Made by a program: the position numbers and the translations under genes. A stretch of DNA of 64,000 nt from Acaryochloris sp. CCMEE 5410 (GTDB lineage: Bacteria; Cyanobacteriota; Cyanobacteriia; Thermosynechococcales; Thermosynechococcaceae). The notes beneath the pieces are model-generated. The model ran no database searches, had not been told where the DNA came from, and worked only from the letters and a program-made list of their open reading frames with translations. Location: the NCBI RefSeq assembly GCF_000238775.2, contig NZ_AFEJ02000001.1, forward strand, positions 3,720,001-3,784,000. Direction: 5' to 3'. This document shows positions 15,102 through 24,527 of this stretch, one piece after another (the stretch's first letter is position 1; every line of letters begins with the position of its first letter).

Positions 15102-16163
15102 ATGATTCAACTTCCCACTCAACAAGCCTCACCCCAAACCGATCTGAAACTTCCCAAACGAGGGTTGCCCGTGACAATCATTACGGGCTTTCTCGGCAGC
15201 GGTAAGACCACACTGCTCAATCATATTCTCCAAGACTGCCAGGATCTAAAAGTCGCGGTGTTGGTCAATGAGTTTGGTGATATCGATATTGATAGCCAGC
15301 TCTTGGTTTCTGTTGAGGAAGATATGGTGCAGCTTAGCAATGGCTGTATCTGCTGCACCATCAACGACGACTTGGTGGAAGCGGTCTACAGCATTTTAGA
15401 GCGGAACGAGAAGGTGGATCACTTGGTGATCGAAACAACGGGAATAGCCGATCCATTGCCCATAGCACTCACGTTTGCGATGCCGCCCCTGCGGAATTTA
15501 ACCCAACTAGATTCCATCGTCACCCTAGTGGATGCAGAAGCCTTCTCCCCCCAGCATTTTGAGAGTGAAGCCGCCCTTAACCAAGTGTCCTATGCTGACA
15601 TTATTGTGCTCAATAAAACGGACTTAGCTGCCCCTCAACAGGTCGATACCTTGGAGGCATGGGTTCGAGAGCAGAAAGGAGAGGCACGGATTTTGCGATG
15701 GTCTCTGACCGGCCTTCGGCCATCGCAAAACAGCAACATCCCCCTGCCATTGATTTTAGATACGAATCTCTTTCAGCCAGAGCACTATACCGCAGAAGCA
15801 AAAGCAATGGCTGAGACGACGCATGATCACCATGACCCTCACTGCCACGACCACCACCATCACTCCAACCACCTCGTCAATGATGGGTTGGTCTCGATGG
15901 CGTTTGAGAGCGATCAACCATTTGATTTGGACAAATTCCAAGATTGGCTCGCCGATGACCTTTCAGAAAATGTCTTTCGAGCTAAGGGATTCCTATGGTT
16001 TGGCACCATTACCCCCCGCTATATCTTCCAGCTCAGCGGCAAACGCTACACCTTAGACGCGGACAAGTGGCCTGCAACCCCCAAGACACAGCTCGTCCTG
16101 ATTGGTCGCGAGTTAGATACCCCAAAACTACAGCATCAGCTTCGAGACTGTTTAACCTCTTAG
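15102..16163 (+). CDS. COG0523 (CobW-family) GTPase with His-rich metal-binding loop
   Basis: A 353-residue G3E GTPase: Walker A GFLGSGKTT, CxCC in NGCICC, NKTD and an intact CobW_C domain (VFRAKGFLWF, LVLIGRELD). Between the two domains lies a His-rich loop (HDHHDPHCHDHHHHSNH) that would bind zinc, a feature of zinc-linked COG0523 proteins. Just before it the protein has about a dozen extra residues (WSLTGLRPSQNS) relative to the paralogue at 6974; they are encoded exactly by a palindromic hairpin repeat. CGGAG precedes the ATG by about 10 bases. It stands alone behind the operator at 14892 and is a probable zinc chaperone or store. The extra segment falls at a surface linker and may be tolerated. 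Confidence 0.94.
   Translation: MIQLPTQQASPQTDLKLPKRGLPVTIITGFLGSGKTTLLNHILQDCQDLKVAVLVNEFGDIDIDSQLLVSVEEDMVQLSNGCICCTINDDLVEAVYSILERNEKVDHLVIETTGIADPLPIALTFAMPPLRNLTQLDSIVTLVDAEAFSPQHFESEAALNQVSYADIIVLNKTDLAAPQQVDTLEAWVREQKGEARILRWSLTGLRPSQNSNIPLPLILDTNLFQPEHYTAEAKAMAETTHDHHDPHCHDHHHHSNHLVNDGLVSMAFESDQPFDLDKFQDWLADDLSENVFRAKGFLWFGTITPRYIFQLSGKRYTLDADKWPATPKTQLVLIGRELDTPKLQHQLRDCLTS
15691..15730. repeat. Hairpin repeat inserted in frame within the COG0523 gene
   Basis: TTTTGCGATGG at 15691-15701 pairs perfectly with CCATCGCAAAA at 15720-15730 around an 18-base loop. The loop is related to that of the hairpin at 12557 in reverse orientation. The element is translated as part of the GTPase without breaking the frame. 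Confidence 0.85.
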
Positions 16164-16204
16164 CCGATCTCATCCACATCAATGACCCACAGAAAGTCTC
16201 AACT

Positions 16205-16232
16205 AGATCTCCCAGTTACTTCTGGGGGATCT
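16205..16232 (+). terminator. Possible terminator hairpin after COG0523 gene
   Basis: AGATCTCCCAG pairs with CTGGGGGATCT with one mismatch around a 6-base loop, 41 bp after the COG0523 stop. There is no T-run, so factor-independent termination is uncertain. Confidence 0.35.
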
Positions 16233-16373
16233 GAGGCTCTAACCCACTGCAGCAGCCTATACAGGTGCTATAGCATCGTTAGAACCTAAGAATGAAAAAG
16301 CTCTCAGTACCGAGATATTCCCACGAAAGAAAAAGATTTTCTGAAGCCTCTGCTTAGTCCAATTTCCTAAGAT

Positions 16374-17439
<1,066 letters not shown>

Positions 17440-17482
17440 TTGCCCTGCGTTTGCCCTTTTCTCAACCATTAGGAATGTTGCC

Positions 17483-18703
17483 ATGACCCCTCATCCTTCT
17501 CGTCCCTCTCGACTGCAAAAATATCAACTCTCCATTGCTTTGCTGTCGGCACTGGCCCTGGGTAGCTGTGCCTCGTCTCCCTCGAGGGACCCCAGTTCTA
17601 CTCAAGGGGGCTCGAAGCTCCACGTGATCACGACCTTTGTACCGATCACCAACTTTACGAAAGCGGTAGCAGGCGATCGCGCCCAGATCACGCAATTGAT
17701 GCCCGACAATGTTGGTCCCCATGACTACCAGGCCAAACCCGAGGATATCCAGAGCCTGGCCAAGGCCGATGTTTTAGTCATAAACGGTCTAGAAATGGAA
17801 GCCTTTCTAGAGGACATGATCAAAAATGCAGACAATAGCGAGTTAGCCATGGTTGACTCCAGTGAAGGCATTGCCGTTATCCCCAACGAAGAAGAGCATG
17901 AAGAGCACGGGGATGAGCATAAAGGCGAAAAGGACGAGCATGACCACGAAGACCATAAAGACGAGGGCCATGCTGAAGGCAAAGACCATGATCATGACGA
18001 GGACCATGCTGAAGGTGAAGACCATAAAGACGACGACCATGCTGAAGGCAAGGATCATGACGAGGAGAAAGACCATGCCAAAGGCGGCCATGACCATGAC
18101 CATGGTGAAAATAATCCCCATATTTGGCTAGATCCGAAGCGAGCCATTCAGCAGGTTGAAAATATTCGGGATGGTTTGATTAAAGCGGACCCGGACGGAA
18201 AGTCTACCTATGAAGCCAATGCCGCTGCCTACATCGATGAGTTGAAAAAACTCGATACGGAATTTACCGAGCAACTCAAGCCTTTTGCCGGTAAAACCTT
18301 CGTCACCTATCATGATTTTGCGGACTACTTTGCCCGTAGCTATGACTTAAAGGTGGAGTATCTAGTGGGCATTCCCGACGAGAATGCCTCCCCTGAAGAT
18401 GTCAAGCGGGTGATTAATGCAGCGAAATCCTCGAACTTAAAGACCCTATTGTCTGAGCCCCAGGCTGCAGGCAACCCGTTTACAGCCCTGGCCCAGGATT
18501 TAAAGGTTCAGGTGGGCACGTTTGATCCCTTAGAAACGGGCGGAACGGATGCCCTTGAGGCAGATTATTACTTGACGACCATGCGAGACAATCTTAAAAA
18601 TCTGACCACCGCTTTTGGCAGTCAGCCTCAGTCTTGGATGCCAGCACAGCCCAAACAAAAGACTATCGCGACCTTACCCCAGTGGGTTCAGGTGAAATTC
18701 TAG
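17483..18703 (+). CDS. znuA: ZnuA zinc-binding lipoprotein of the ABC importer
   Basis: A 406-residue cluster A-I substrate-binding protein. The signal peptide ends in a lipobox (ALALGSC), so the mature protein is lipid-anchored in the periplasm. The conserved metal ligands are visible: His in NVGPHDYQAKP, His in NNPHIWLDP, His in FVTYHDFADYF and an Asp near GTFDPLETGG. Between the first and second lies a long stretch rich in His, Asp, Glu and Lys (about residues 132-210), which binds zinc in ZnuA proteins. It is followed by znuC, whose start lies 12 bp past its stop. Together with znuB it forms a high-affinity zinc importer. A second znuA lies at 61585. Confidence 0.96.
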   Translation: MTPHPSRPSRLQKYQLSIALLSALALGSCASSPSRDPSSTQGGSKLHVITTFVPITNFTKAVAGDRAQITQLMPDNVGPHDYQAKPEDIQSLAKADVLVINGLEMEAFLEDMIKNADNSELAMVDSSEGIAVIPNEEEHEEHGDEHKGEKDEHDHEDHKDEGHAEGKDHDHDEDHAEGEDHKDDDHAEGKDHDEEKDHAKGGHDHDHGENNPHIWLDPKRAIQQVENIRDGLIKADPDGKSTYEANAAAYIDELKKLDTEFTEQLKPFAGKTFVTYHDFADYFARSYDLKVEYLVGIPDENASPEDVKRVINAAKSSNLKTLLSEPQAAGNPFTALAQDLKVQVGTFDPLETGGTDALEADYYLTTMRDNLKNLTTAFGSQPQSWMPAQPKQKTIATLPQWVQVKF

Positions 18704-18714
18704 GAGGTTCAAAC

Positions 18715-19485
18715 TTGCAAGAGGCCATTCTAAGGGTTTCAGGACTAACGGTTGTTCGCGACAAACATGTTGCAGTGGAACAAGTGTCGTTTGTCGTGCA
18801 GGCAGGGACCAATGTAGCCATCGTTGGCCCCAATGGCGCGGGAAAGAGTAGTCTGATTCAAGCCGTTCTGGGGGTACTGCCGCGTCGGGTGGGCCAAGTG
18901 GAGGTGCTCGGTCATCCCCTGAGTCCCCAAGGCCGACTGCCAGGGAAGATTCGGGATGCGATCGCATATCTCCCGCAAAACTTTAATTTCGATCGCCGGA
19001 TTCCCATGACCGTCGAAGAAGTGGTGGGTTTAGGCTGGCATACCCTCGGTCTCCAATGGCCCTGGACGGGGCACAGAGCAAGACAGATTGCGGTGCATCA
19101 AGCCCTAGGCCAGGTGGAAGCGCTCCATCTGAAACGGAAAAGAATTAGCGATCTATCGGGGGGCGAAACCAAGCGGGTCCTACTGGCCTATTGTCTGGTT
19201 AGGCCGCGTCGTTTGTTGATATTAGACGAGGCCCCTGCAGGTCTAGATCTGCGGGCAGAAGCAGAATTCTACCAATTGCTAAACCAGCTCAAACAACAGC
19301 ATGGATGGGCCATTTTGCAAGTCTCTCATGATCTGAATATGGTGCAGCGCCAGTGTGATCATGTCTTGTGTATTAACCGCACTTTGCTTTGTGAGGGAGT
19401 TCCTGAAGTGGCTCTCTCTAGGGAAAGCTTGAGTACGGTTTATGGCCCCGAATTTGCCCGCTATCATCATTCCTGTTCGTTGTAG
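18715..19485 (+). CDS. znuC: ZnuC ATP-binding subunit of the zinc importer
   Basis: A 256-residue ABC ATPase. I place the start at TTG 18715-18717 because AGGAGG stands 7 bases upstream, after the znuA stop. An ATG at 18634 lies inside znuA and has no such site. Walker A is GPNGAGKSS, the Q-loop is in YLPQNFNFD, the signature is LSGGETKR, Walker B is LLILDEAPAGLD and the switch His is in VSHDLN. It powers zinc uptake with ZnuB and ZnuA. The rare TTG start may set the ATPase to a lower level than the binding protein. Confidence 0.95.
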   Translation: MQEAILRVSGLTVVRDKHVAVEQVSFVVQAGTNVAIVGPNGAGKSSLIQAVLGVLPRRVGQVEVLGHPLSPQGRLPGKIRDAIAYLPQNFNFDRRIPMTVEEVVGLGWHTLGLQWPWTGHRARQIAVHQALGQVEALHLKRKRISDLSGGETKRVLLAYCLVRPRRLLILDEAPAGLDLRAEAEFYQLLNQLKQQHGWAILQVSHDLNMVQRQCDHVLCINRTLLCEGVPEVALSRESLSTVYGPEFARYHHSCSL

Positions 19486-19501
19486 TTCGTCACCCCATTC
19501 C

Positions 19502-20341
19502 ATGTCTCTTGCCAGCGAAATCACTCGAATTATCGACCTGTTCCAGTTTCCGTTTATGCAGCGGGCGGTAATCAGCGGCGTCCTCACTGGACTAGCAGGC
19601 GGGATGCTCGGCAGCTTCACGATTCTGCGACAACTCTCGTTTTTTAGCGATGCATTGGGGCACTCTACCCTGCTAGGTCTCAGTTTCGGGATACTGTTGG
19701 GCTGGAACCCCACGGCAATTGTCCTCCCGTTTGCGGTCTTGTTTGCCTTAGGCGTGACCTATCTGCTGGAACGTACGCGGCTATGGACCGATGCGCTGCT
19801 GAATATTGTCTATTCATCTTCCTTGGCCCTCGCGGTTATTGTTCTGAGTTTCACAGGCACCTACAAAGGAGGGATTCACCAACTTTTATTTGGCGATATT
19901 TTAGCGGTGCACACGGCTGATTTGTTTATTTGTGGGGGGTTGCTGCTAGCTTGTGCTCTGTATATGGGACTGACGTTTCGGACGCAGATGCTAATCACCC
20001 TGAATGAACCCCTTGCAGTTGCACGCGGTGTATCCGTCTCATTCCATCGAACCACTTTTATTGTGCTCCTGGCTCTGGTCGTGGGAATTTCAATCAAAGC
20101 TGTTGGGGTACTCTTGATTAGCGCCTTTATCGTAATTCCAGCCTGTGCATCGCGATTACTGTGTCGCCAATTCAAACATCATATCGTCCTCTCAGCCAGC
20201 TTAGGGGCAATCAGTGCAGTTGTGGGGATGCTGTTGTCAGCAGGACTGAACCTACCATCCGGTCCAAGCATCGTGATCGCTCAACTTGGGATTTTTGTAG
20301 GTGCAATGATTTACCCTCAACTTTATAAAGCCTTTGCTTAG
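19502..20341 (+). CDS. znuB: ZnuB membrane permease of the zinc importer
   Basis: A 279-residue ABC-3 family permease from ATG 19502, 16 bp after znuC; an earlier in-frame ATG lies inside znuC. Seven to eight hydrophobic segments are visible (GVLTGLAGGMLGSFTIL, LLGWNPTAIVLPFAVLFALG, FIVLLALVVGISIKAVGVLL, GMLLSAGLNLPSGPSIV). It forms the zinc channel in the inner membrane and is the last gene of the hemB unit. Confidence 0.95.
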   Translation: MSLASEITRIIDLFQFPFMQRAVISGVLTGLAGGMLGSFTILRQLSFFSDALGHSTLLGLSFGILLGWNPTAIVLPFAVLFALGVTYLLERTRLWTDALLNIVYSSSLALAVIVLSFTGTYKGGIHQLLFGDILAVHTADLFICGGLLLACALYMGLTFRTQMLITLNEPLAVARGVSVSFHRTTFIVLLALVVGISIKAVGVLLISAFIVIPACASRLLCRQFKHHIVLSASLGAISAVVGMLLSAGLNLPSGPSIVIAQLGIFVGAMIYPQLYKAFA

Positions 20342-20701
20342 TGCGGTTTCGCTTTCCCGCTGGCCCAGATTGAAGGCACTGGTTCCGCTACATGGGACTC
20401 TGAAAGCCTTTTTGATTAAGGGGTTTAGAAATTAAGCCTCAAGAGAGGCTTAGATATCCTGAAATGAGCTATCAAGGGTTTGCGAGTTTTGACGGCCAAA
20501 TTGTCTTGCATTGTCTCTAGTGGTATATGAGGTTGTATCCCTTTCTCTGTAAGCTTTATAGCTTTCCCACGCAACGGAACCAGTGCCAGATTTTGGGGGC
20601 AGGGAACCACTCCTGAATGGTCTGAGTGAATTAAAAACTCCAATAAAGAGTAATAAAACTGATTATCCTGAAGATGGATGCTTTCCCTGGAGACCCCATC
20701 A
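20342..20701. other. Intergenic region with a 13 bp inverted repeat
   Basis: About 360 bp between znuB and the aldehyde dehydrogenase gene. GGCACTGGTTCCG at 20375-20387 is the exact reverse complement of CGGAACCAGTGCC at 20575-20587. The 187 bp between them hold no convincing gene; a leftward frame that overlaps the next gene has no support. The pair may be the ends of a degraded small mobile element. Confidence 0.45.
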
Positions 20702-22090
20702 ATGACTGCCCAACTCACCACTTCTCCAATTCAGAAATTGGTTGCTGCTCAAAGAACGTATTTTGAGACTGGGCAGACAAAATCCTATGAATTTCGGTTA
20801 GCCCAACTCCAAAAGTTGCGGCAAGTGATTATTGAGCGTCAAGATAACATTGTTGCTGCTGCGAAAGCTGATTTAGGACGTCCAGCCTTTGAGGCTTACT
20901 TTGAAATTGCGGCCTTAGGAGAAATCAAGGTCGCTATCAAACAGCTCAAGACCTGGATGAAGCCCCAGCGCGTCGCTACGGGAGTCGATGTCTTTCCTGC
21001 ATCGGCCTGGATTCAACCGGATCCGCTAGGTGTGGTCCTGGTGATTGCTCCCTGGAACTATCCCTTTTCTCTGCTGATTAATCCGTTAGTGGGTGCGATC
21101 GCAGCTGGGAACTGCTCGATTCTCAAACCCTCAGAACATGCTCCACATACCGCTCAAGTCGTGTCTAAGCTGATTGGTGATACCTTTCCTGAAAACTATA
21201 TTGCGGTGGTTGAAGGGGAAGCAGACACCAGCAAACAGTTGTTGGCCGAGAAATTTGACCATATTTTCTTCACCGGAGGCACTGCCATTGGTCGAGAAGT
21301 GATGAAGGCAGCGGCGGAAAACCTCACCCCGGTCACCTTAGAACTAGGGGGTAAAAGCCCTTGCATTGTTGATTCAGAGATTCACTTTGAGCATGCAGCA
21401 AAGCGGATCATTTGGGGCAAATTTATTAACGCAGGTCAGACCTGTGTAGCCCCTGATTATTTGCTGATTGACCGCACCATCAAAGATGAGTTTGTTACCT
21501 ATCTCAAGCAAGCCGTTCACAACTTCTATGGTGAAAATCCTGCCAATAGTCCTGACTTTGGTCGACTCATCAACCAGCGTCATTTCAATCGACTGACCCA
21601 GTTTCTAGACAATGGTGAAGTGATTGTTGGCGGTCAAACCGATCCAGAAGCCCGCTATATTTCACCGACGTTGATCGATCAGGTCACTTGGGACGATCCA
21701 ATTATGCAGGAAGAAATCTTCGGTCCCATTTTGCCGATTTTGACTTACAGCACTTTAGATGAAGCGATTGCTCAGGTAAATGCCCGTCCTAAACCCTTGG
21801 CTCTTTATTTCTTCTCCAAAAATGAAGACAAACAGCAACAAGTGTTGACCTCAACGTCATCGGGAGGGGCTTGTATCAATGAAACGGTTTTGCATGTCGG
21901 GGTCGGTACCTTACCATTTGGAGGAGTCGGTCCTAGTGGTATGGGCAGCTACCATGGCAAAGCCAGTTTTGATACGTTTTCCCATCAAAAAAGTGTTTTA
22001 AAACGAGCCTTCTGGCTAGATCTGGGCTGGCGATATGCGCCCTATACGGTCAAAGGCTTAAATCAAGTGAAGCGGATTGTGACGGGTTAG
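20702..22090 (+). CDS. Aldehyde dehydrogenase (class 3-like, cyanobacterial fatty-aldehyde type)
   Basis: A 462-residue NAD(P)-dependent aldehyde dehydrogenase from ATG 20702, which has GGAGA about 10 bases upstream; an in-frame ATG at 20678 would add 8 residues. The catalytic Glu lies in TLELGGKSPCIV and the catalytic Cys in NAGQTCVAPDY. The cofactor site includes APWNYPFSLLINPLVGAIAA and FTGGTAIG. A hydrophobic tail (LDLGWRYAPYT) recalls membrane-associated class 3 enzymes that oxidise long-chain aldehydes. Substrate range cannot be read from the sequence. It appears to be a single gene. Confidence 0.93.
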   Translation: MTAQLTTSPIQKLVAAQRTYFETGQTKSYEFRLAQLQKLRQVIIERQDNIVAAAKADLGRPAFEAYFEIAALGEIKVAIKQLKTWMKPQRVATGVDVFPASAWIQPDPLGVVLVIAPWNYPFSLLINPLVGAIAAGNCSILKPSEHAPHTAQVVSKLIGDTFPENYIAVVEGEADTSKQLLAEKFDHIFFTGGTAIGREVMKAAAENLTPVTLELGGKSPCIVDSEIHFEHAAKRIIWGKFINAGQTCVAPDYLLIDRTIKDEFVTYLKQAVHNFYGENPANSPDFGRLINQRHFNRLTQFLDNGEVIVGGQTDPEARYISPTLIDQVTWDDPIMQEEIFGPILPILTYSTLDEAIAQVNARPKPLALYFFSKNEDKQQQVLTSTSSGGACINETVLHVGVGTLPFGGVGPSGMGSYHGKASFDTFSHQKSVLKRAFWLDLGWRYAPYTVKGLNQVKRIVTG

Positions 22091-22125
22091 AACGCACATT
22101 AACCTCCCCCAGCGTCTCACTGTGT

Positions 22126-22824
22126 ATGAAAAAGCTAAATCCCTCAAACTTAATCAGTGGGTTACTCGCACTCCTCGCGCTTGCCTGGTTTATCACTGGT
22201 GTTTATGGAGAGCTGAGGTCAGTCTCATCAACACTCCCTTATCGTCCTGACCAAGTGGGGCAGATGGAACTGGCGGGAAAGGCATCTGCGATTGATGCTC
22301 AACGAGTTGAGATTTCTCCCGTTAGCGAAATCCCCTGCATTGCCTATGAATTCCTAGTCAAAAAGTACAACCAAGGCAGTCATCATTCTCACTCCTACCA
22401 TACCGTTCTCAAAGAACGGCAGGGACTAGAAAATTTAAGTATTCAAACCCCTACCGGTCCAGTACAGATCAAACTCAAAACATTTGATTTGACTCACCCC
22501 TACTTTGAAGATCAGCAGTATTTGAATACAGAGTTTGAACAGCCCCACACATTGTTAGCCCTCAAAGAAAGAAATATCGGCACTAGCTTCATTGGCTTAA
22601 AAGAGGGAATTAAAGTACAAGAATCGCTGATTCAAGCGGGTGATGACATCATCGTTATTGGGCAGCACAACAGTACTAATGATCCACCTATGTTAGAGGA
22701 AGTGATTGTCCGCGATAAGTCCGTAAAACACAGGGTCACAAACTTAAAAATTAGTCTGGGTTCTGGATTGTTTTTGCTTCTACTCATTGGTGGGTTCTTG
22801 ATTAGAGCGATTGAAGTCCAATAG
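22126..22824 (+). CDS. Membrane protein with possible GIDE/BAM-like domain
   Basis: A 232-residue protein with an N-terminal membrane segment (ISGLLALLALAWFITGVYG) and a C-terminal one (LGSGLFLLLLIGGFLIRAI). The soluble part between them has a pattern like the BAM/GIDE domain of the mitochondrial ligase MULAN: MELAGKASAID, then IPCIAYEFLVKKYN, a His/Ser loop, and DDIIVIGQHN near the second segment. There is no RING finger. The assignment is tentative and the function unknown. It begins 35 bp after the aldehyde dehydrogenase gene and may be co-transcribed. Confidence 0.6.
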   Translation: MKKLNPSNLISGLLALLALAWFITGVYGELRSVSSTLPYRPDQVGQMELAGKASAIDAQRVEISPVSEIPCIAYEFLVKKYNQGSHHSHSYHTVLKERQGLENLSIQTPTGPVQIKLKTFDLTHPYFEDQQYLNTEFEQPHTLLALKERNIGTSFIGLKEGIKVQESLIQAGDDIIVIGQHNSTNDPPMLEEVIVRDKSVKHRVTNLKISLGSGLFLLLLIGGFLIRAIEVQ

Positions 22825-22883
22825 TTTATACCTCATAAATTTATATTCCAGCGGTTAGGAGGGGAAGCCGCTAGATTGTTACT

Positions 22884-23492
22884 CTAATCCCCTCCAGCAC
22901 CAATTGCATTTTGACGGGTAATGGCAAAGGGCCAGCTAATCATCTCTGGGGAATGCCAGAAATTTTTATAAGCCAGCGCCATTTGTTTAGCCGCTCGCTC
23001 AAAGGGCATTTGACCCGTCGCCGTTCCTAAACCTGGACAAGCAACACTGCGAATTGGTTTTGCATGGGATTGGTTGTGATGCCAGATCGCTAACAGCATG
23101 GCCCACATGGCTTGGTAGACATTATCGGTCGTGGCAATTGACATGGGCACGCGCATTGTTGGCGTATGGGCGAGAAAGGGATGTTGGGGATGCTGAGTCT
23201 CGATAATAAATGAGGTGCCTACGGGTTGTTCGCCCCGAAAGTGCTGAAGGATATGGGTTTGGACTCGATCCATGAGATCCAGCCCAAAGAAGCGGGTAAT
23301 GGCTCCATCGACGCCACCATCCATCAGGCCAAACGAGTTGCCAGCACTCACCATACAGTCATATTGGGAGAGATCCTCAAACCGACCGTTGATGATGTCA
23401 ACCTGAGATTGCCCTTCAAATTTGAGCTGCCATTGCTCGCAGAGTTCGGGAATAGGATCGACCAGTATAAGTTTTAACTCCGTTGACTGCAT
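22884..23492 (-). CDS. Macrodomain protein (ADP-ribose-binding type)
   Basis: A 202-residue protein from ATG 23490-23492; an ATG 24 bases earlier overlaps the upstream gene. Macrodomain features are clear: CMVSAGNSFGLMDGGVDGAI forms the first ligand loop, and SVACPGLGTATGQMPFERAA the second, followed by the final helix. Such domains bind or hydrolyse ADP-ribose adducts or related nucleotides. It lies 17 bp after the lipoprotein gene on the same strand. Confidence 0.85.
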   Translation of the reverse strand: MQSTELKLILVDPIPELCEQWQLKFEGQSQVDIINGRFEDLSQYDCMVSAGNSFGLMDGGVDGAITRFFGLDLMDRVQTHILQHFRGEQPVGTSFIIETQHPQHPFLAHTPTMRVPMSIATTDNVYQAMWAMLLAIWHHNQSHAKPIRSVACPGLGTATGQMPFERAAKQMALAYKNFWHSPEMISWPFAITRQNAIGAGGD

Positions 23493-23509
23493 ATATTGCT
23501 CCTGCCGAT

Positions 23510-24469
23510 TTAGCATCTTCTGGGTGGCTTGTAGACTGTGGGGCCAATTTCTTTAGACCACCACTGAATCCAGCCTTCATGGAACTGGAATGTCTCATCA
23601 GTGCTACAAAAATCACGAGGAATACTTAACCTAACTCGCATCCAGTTTCCCTTGATTTCTAGCGGTTCTATGCCATAGTCATGACCCGATAAATCCGAAT
23701 CCAATGCGAAAATGGTGGGACTAGAGGCGATCGGGTTGGGCCTCAGCAGAATAGAAGGAGAAAGCTGTTCGCGCTTGTACAAATACCCTCTGTTGCGGGT
23801 CTGTGTCTGATCTACAGGTTGAAACACATTGCGCCAGTACTGCACCATTAAAGAAGGTTGCTGTTGCAAATGATCTGGATTCACCCAAGCTGTTCCATCG
23901 AGATCGCCTTCAGGGTGGCCGTATTGAATTTGAAACCACCCCTTGGAAGCTGCTTGCAGAACGATAAAAGCGTAAGTGTCGTTTGATATTTGCACGAGAT
24001 TGGGCTCAAACTCTGAAAATTGAGCTTTCGAGTCTGATAAATCGACGACCCATTTCCCTGTTAGAACTCCCCACGGTTTACCCTGCGCAGAATCATATAA
24101 CGGTAAGCAAAGACGATTTAGCCACTCATCTCCAAGATTAAGAACAGCTATATTTCTTGCAGAAGGATCTGATTGTGAGCGACGTTCAACTAAAAAACCG
24201 ATCCCCCAATTGGGCTGGGCAGGTTTCCGATTGAAGCTTTCTCTATTAGAGATTGGCAATTGACTGCTATCCCATGAACATTGCAGTAAGTCAGTCTCCT
24301 CAGCGATGGATCGAGGGAATTGACGCTGCTCTGCTTGCTCATCATCAGAGACAGGAACCGCATTTTGGCTAGGAACCTGTTCACAGGCGATGGAAAGTAG
24401 TGCCGTGCCCAGGAATATCCACACGAAACGGTATTCGTAACCGTGTTGTTTCGTTACGGGCTTTAGCAT
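23510..24469 (-). CDS. Lipoprotein of unknown function
   Basis: A 319-residue protein with a lipoprotein signal (FLGTALLSIACEQ). The mature part is rich in Trp, Gln and Ser, with segments that look like SH3-type barrels (KPWGVLTGKWVVDLSD, GWFQIQYGHPEGDLDGTAWV, NWMRVRLSIPRDFC, FHEGWIQWW). No enzyme motif is visible. It probably sits on a membrane facing the periplasm. It precedes the macrodomain gene by 17 bp, and the two may be one transcript. Confidence 0.65.
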   Translation of the reverse strand: MLKPVTKQHGYEYRFVWIFLGTALLSIACEQVPSQNAVPVSDDEQAEQRQFPRSIAEETDLLQCSWDSSQLPISNRESFNRKPAQPNWGIGFLVERRSQSDPSARNIAVLNLGDEWLNRLCLPLYDSAQGKPWGVLTGKWVVDLSDSKAQFSEFEPNLVQISNDTYAFIVLQAASKGWFQIQYGHPEGDLDGTAWVNPDHLQQQPSLMVQYWRNVFQPVDQTQTRNRGYLYKREQLSPSILLRPNPIASSPTIFALDSDLSGHDYGIEPLEIKGNWMRVRLSIPRDFCSTDETFQFHEGWIQWWSKEIGPTVYKPPRRC

Positions 24470-24527
24470 CTATGGATTAGGAGCTGCACTAAGGAAAAGG
24501 TTCCTAGATGTCATTGTTTCCACTGAA

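Noticed and set aside
17843-18131. Open frames on other frames and strand across the His-rich part of znuA
   Set aside because: They arise from the repetitive low-complexity codons of the metal-binding stretch.
20425-20721. A leftward 98-residue frame
   Set aside because: It overlaps the start of the aldehyde dehydrogenase gene and has no protein-like features.
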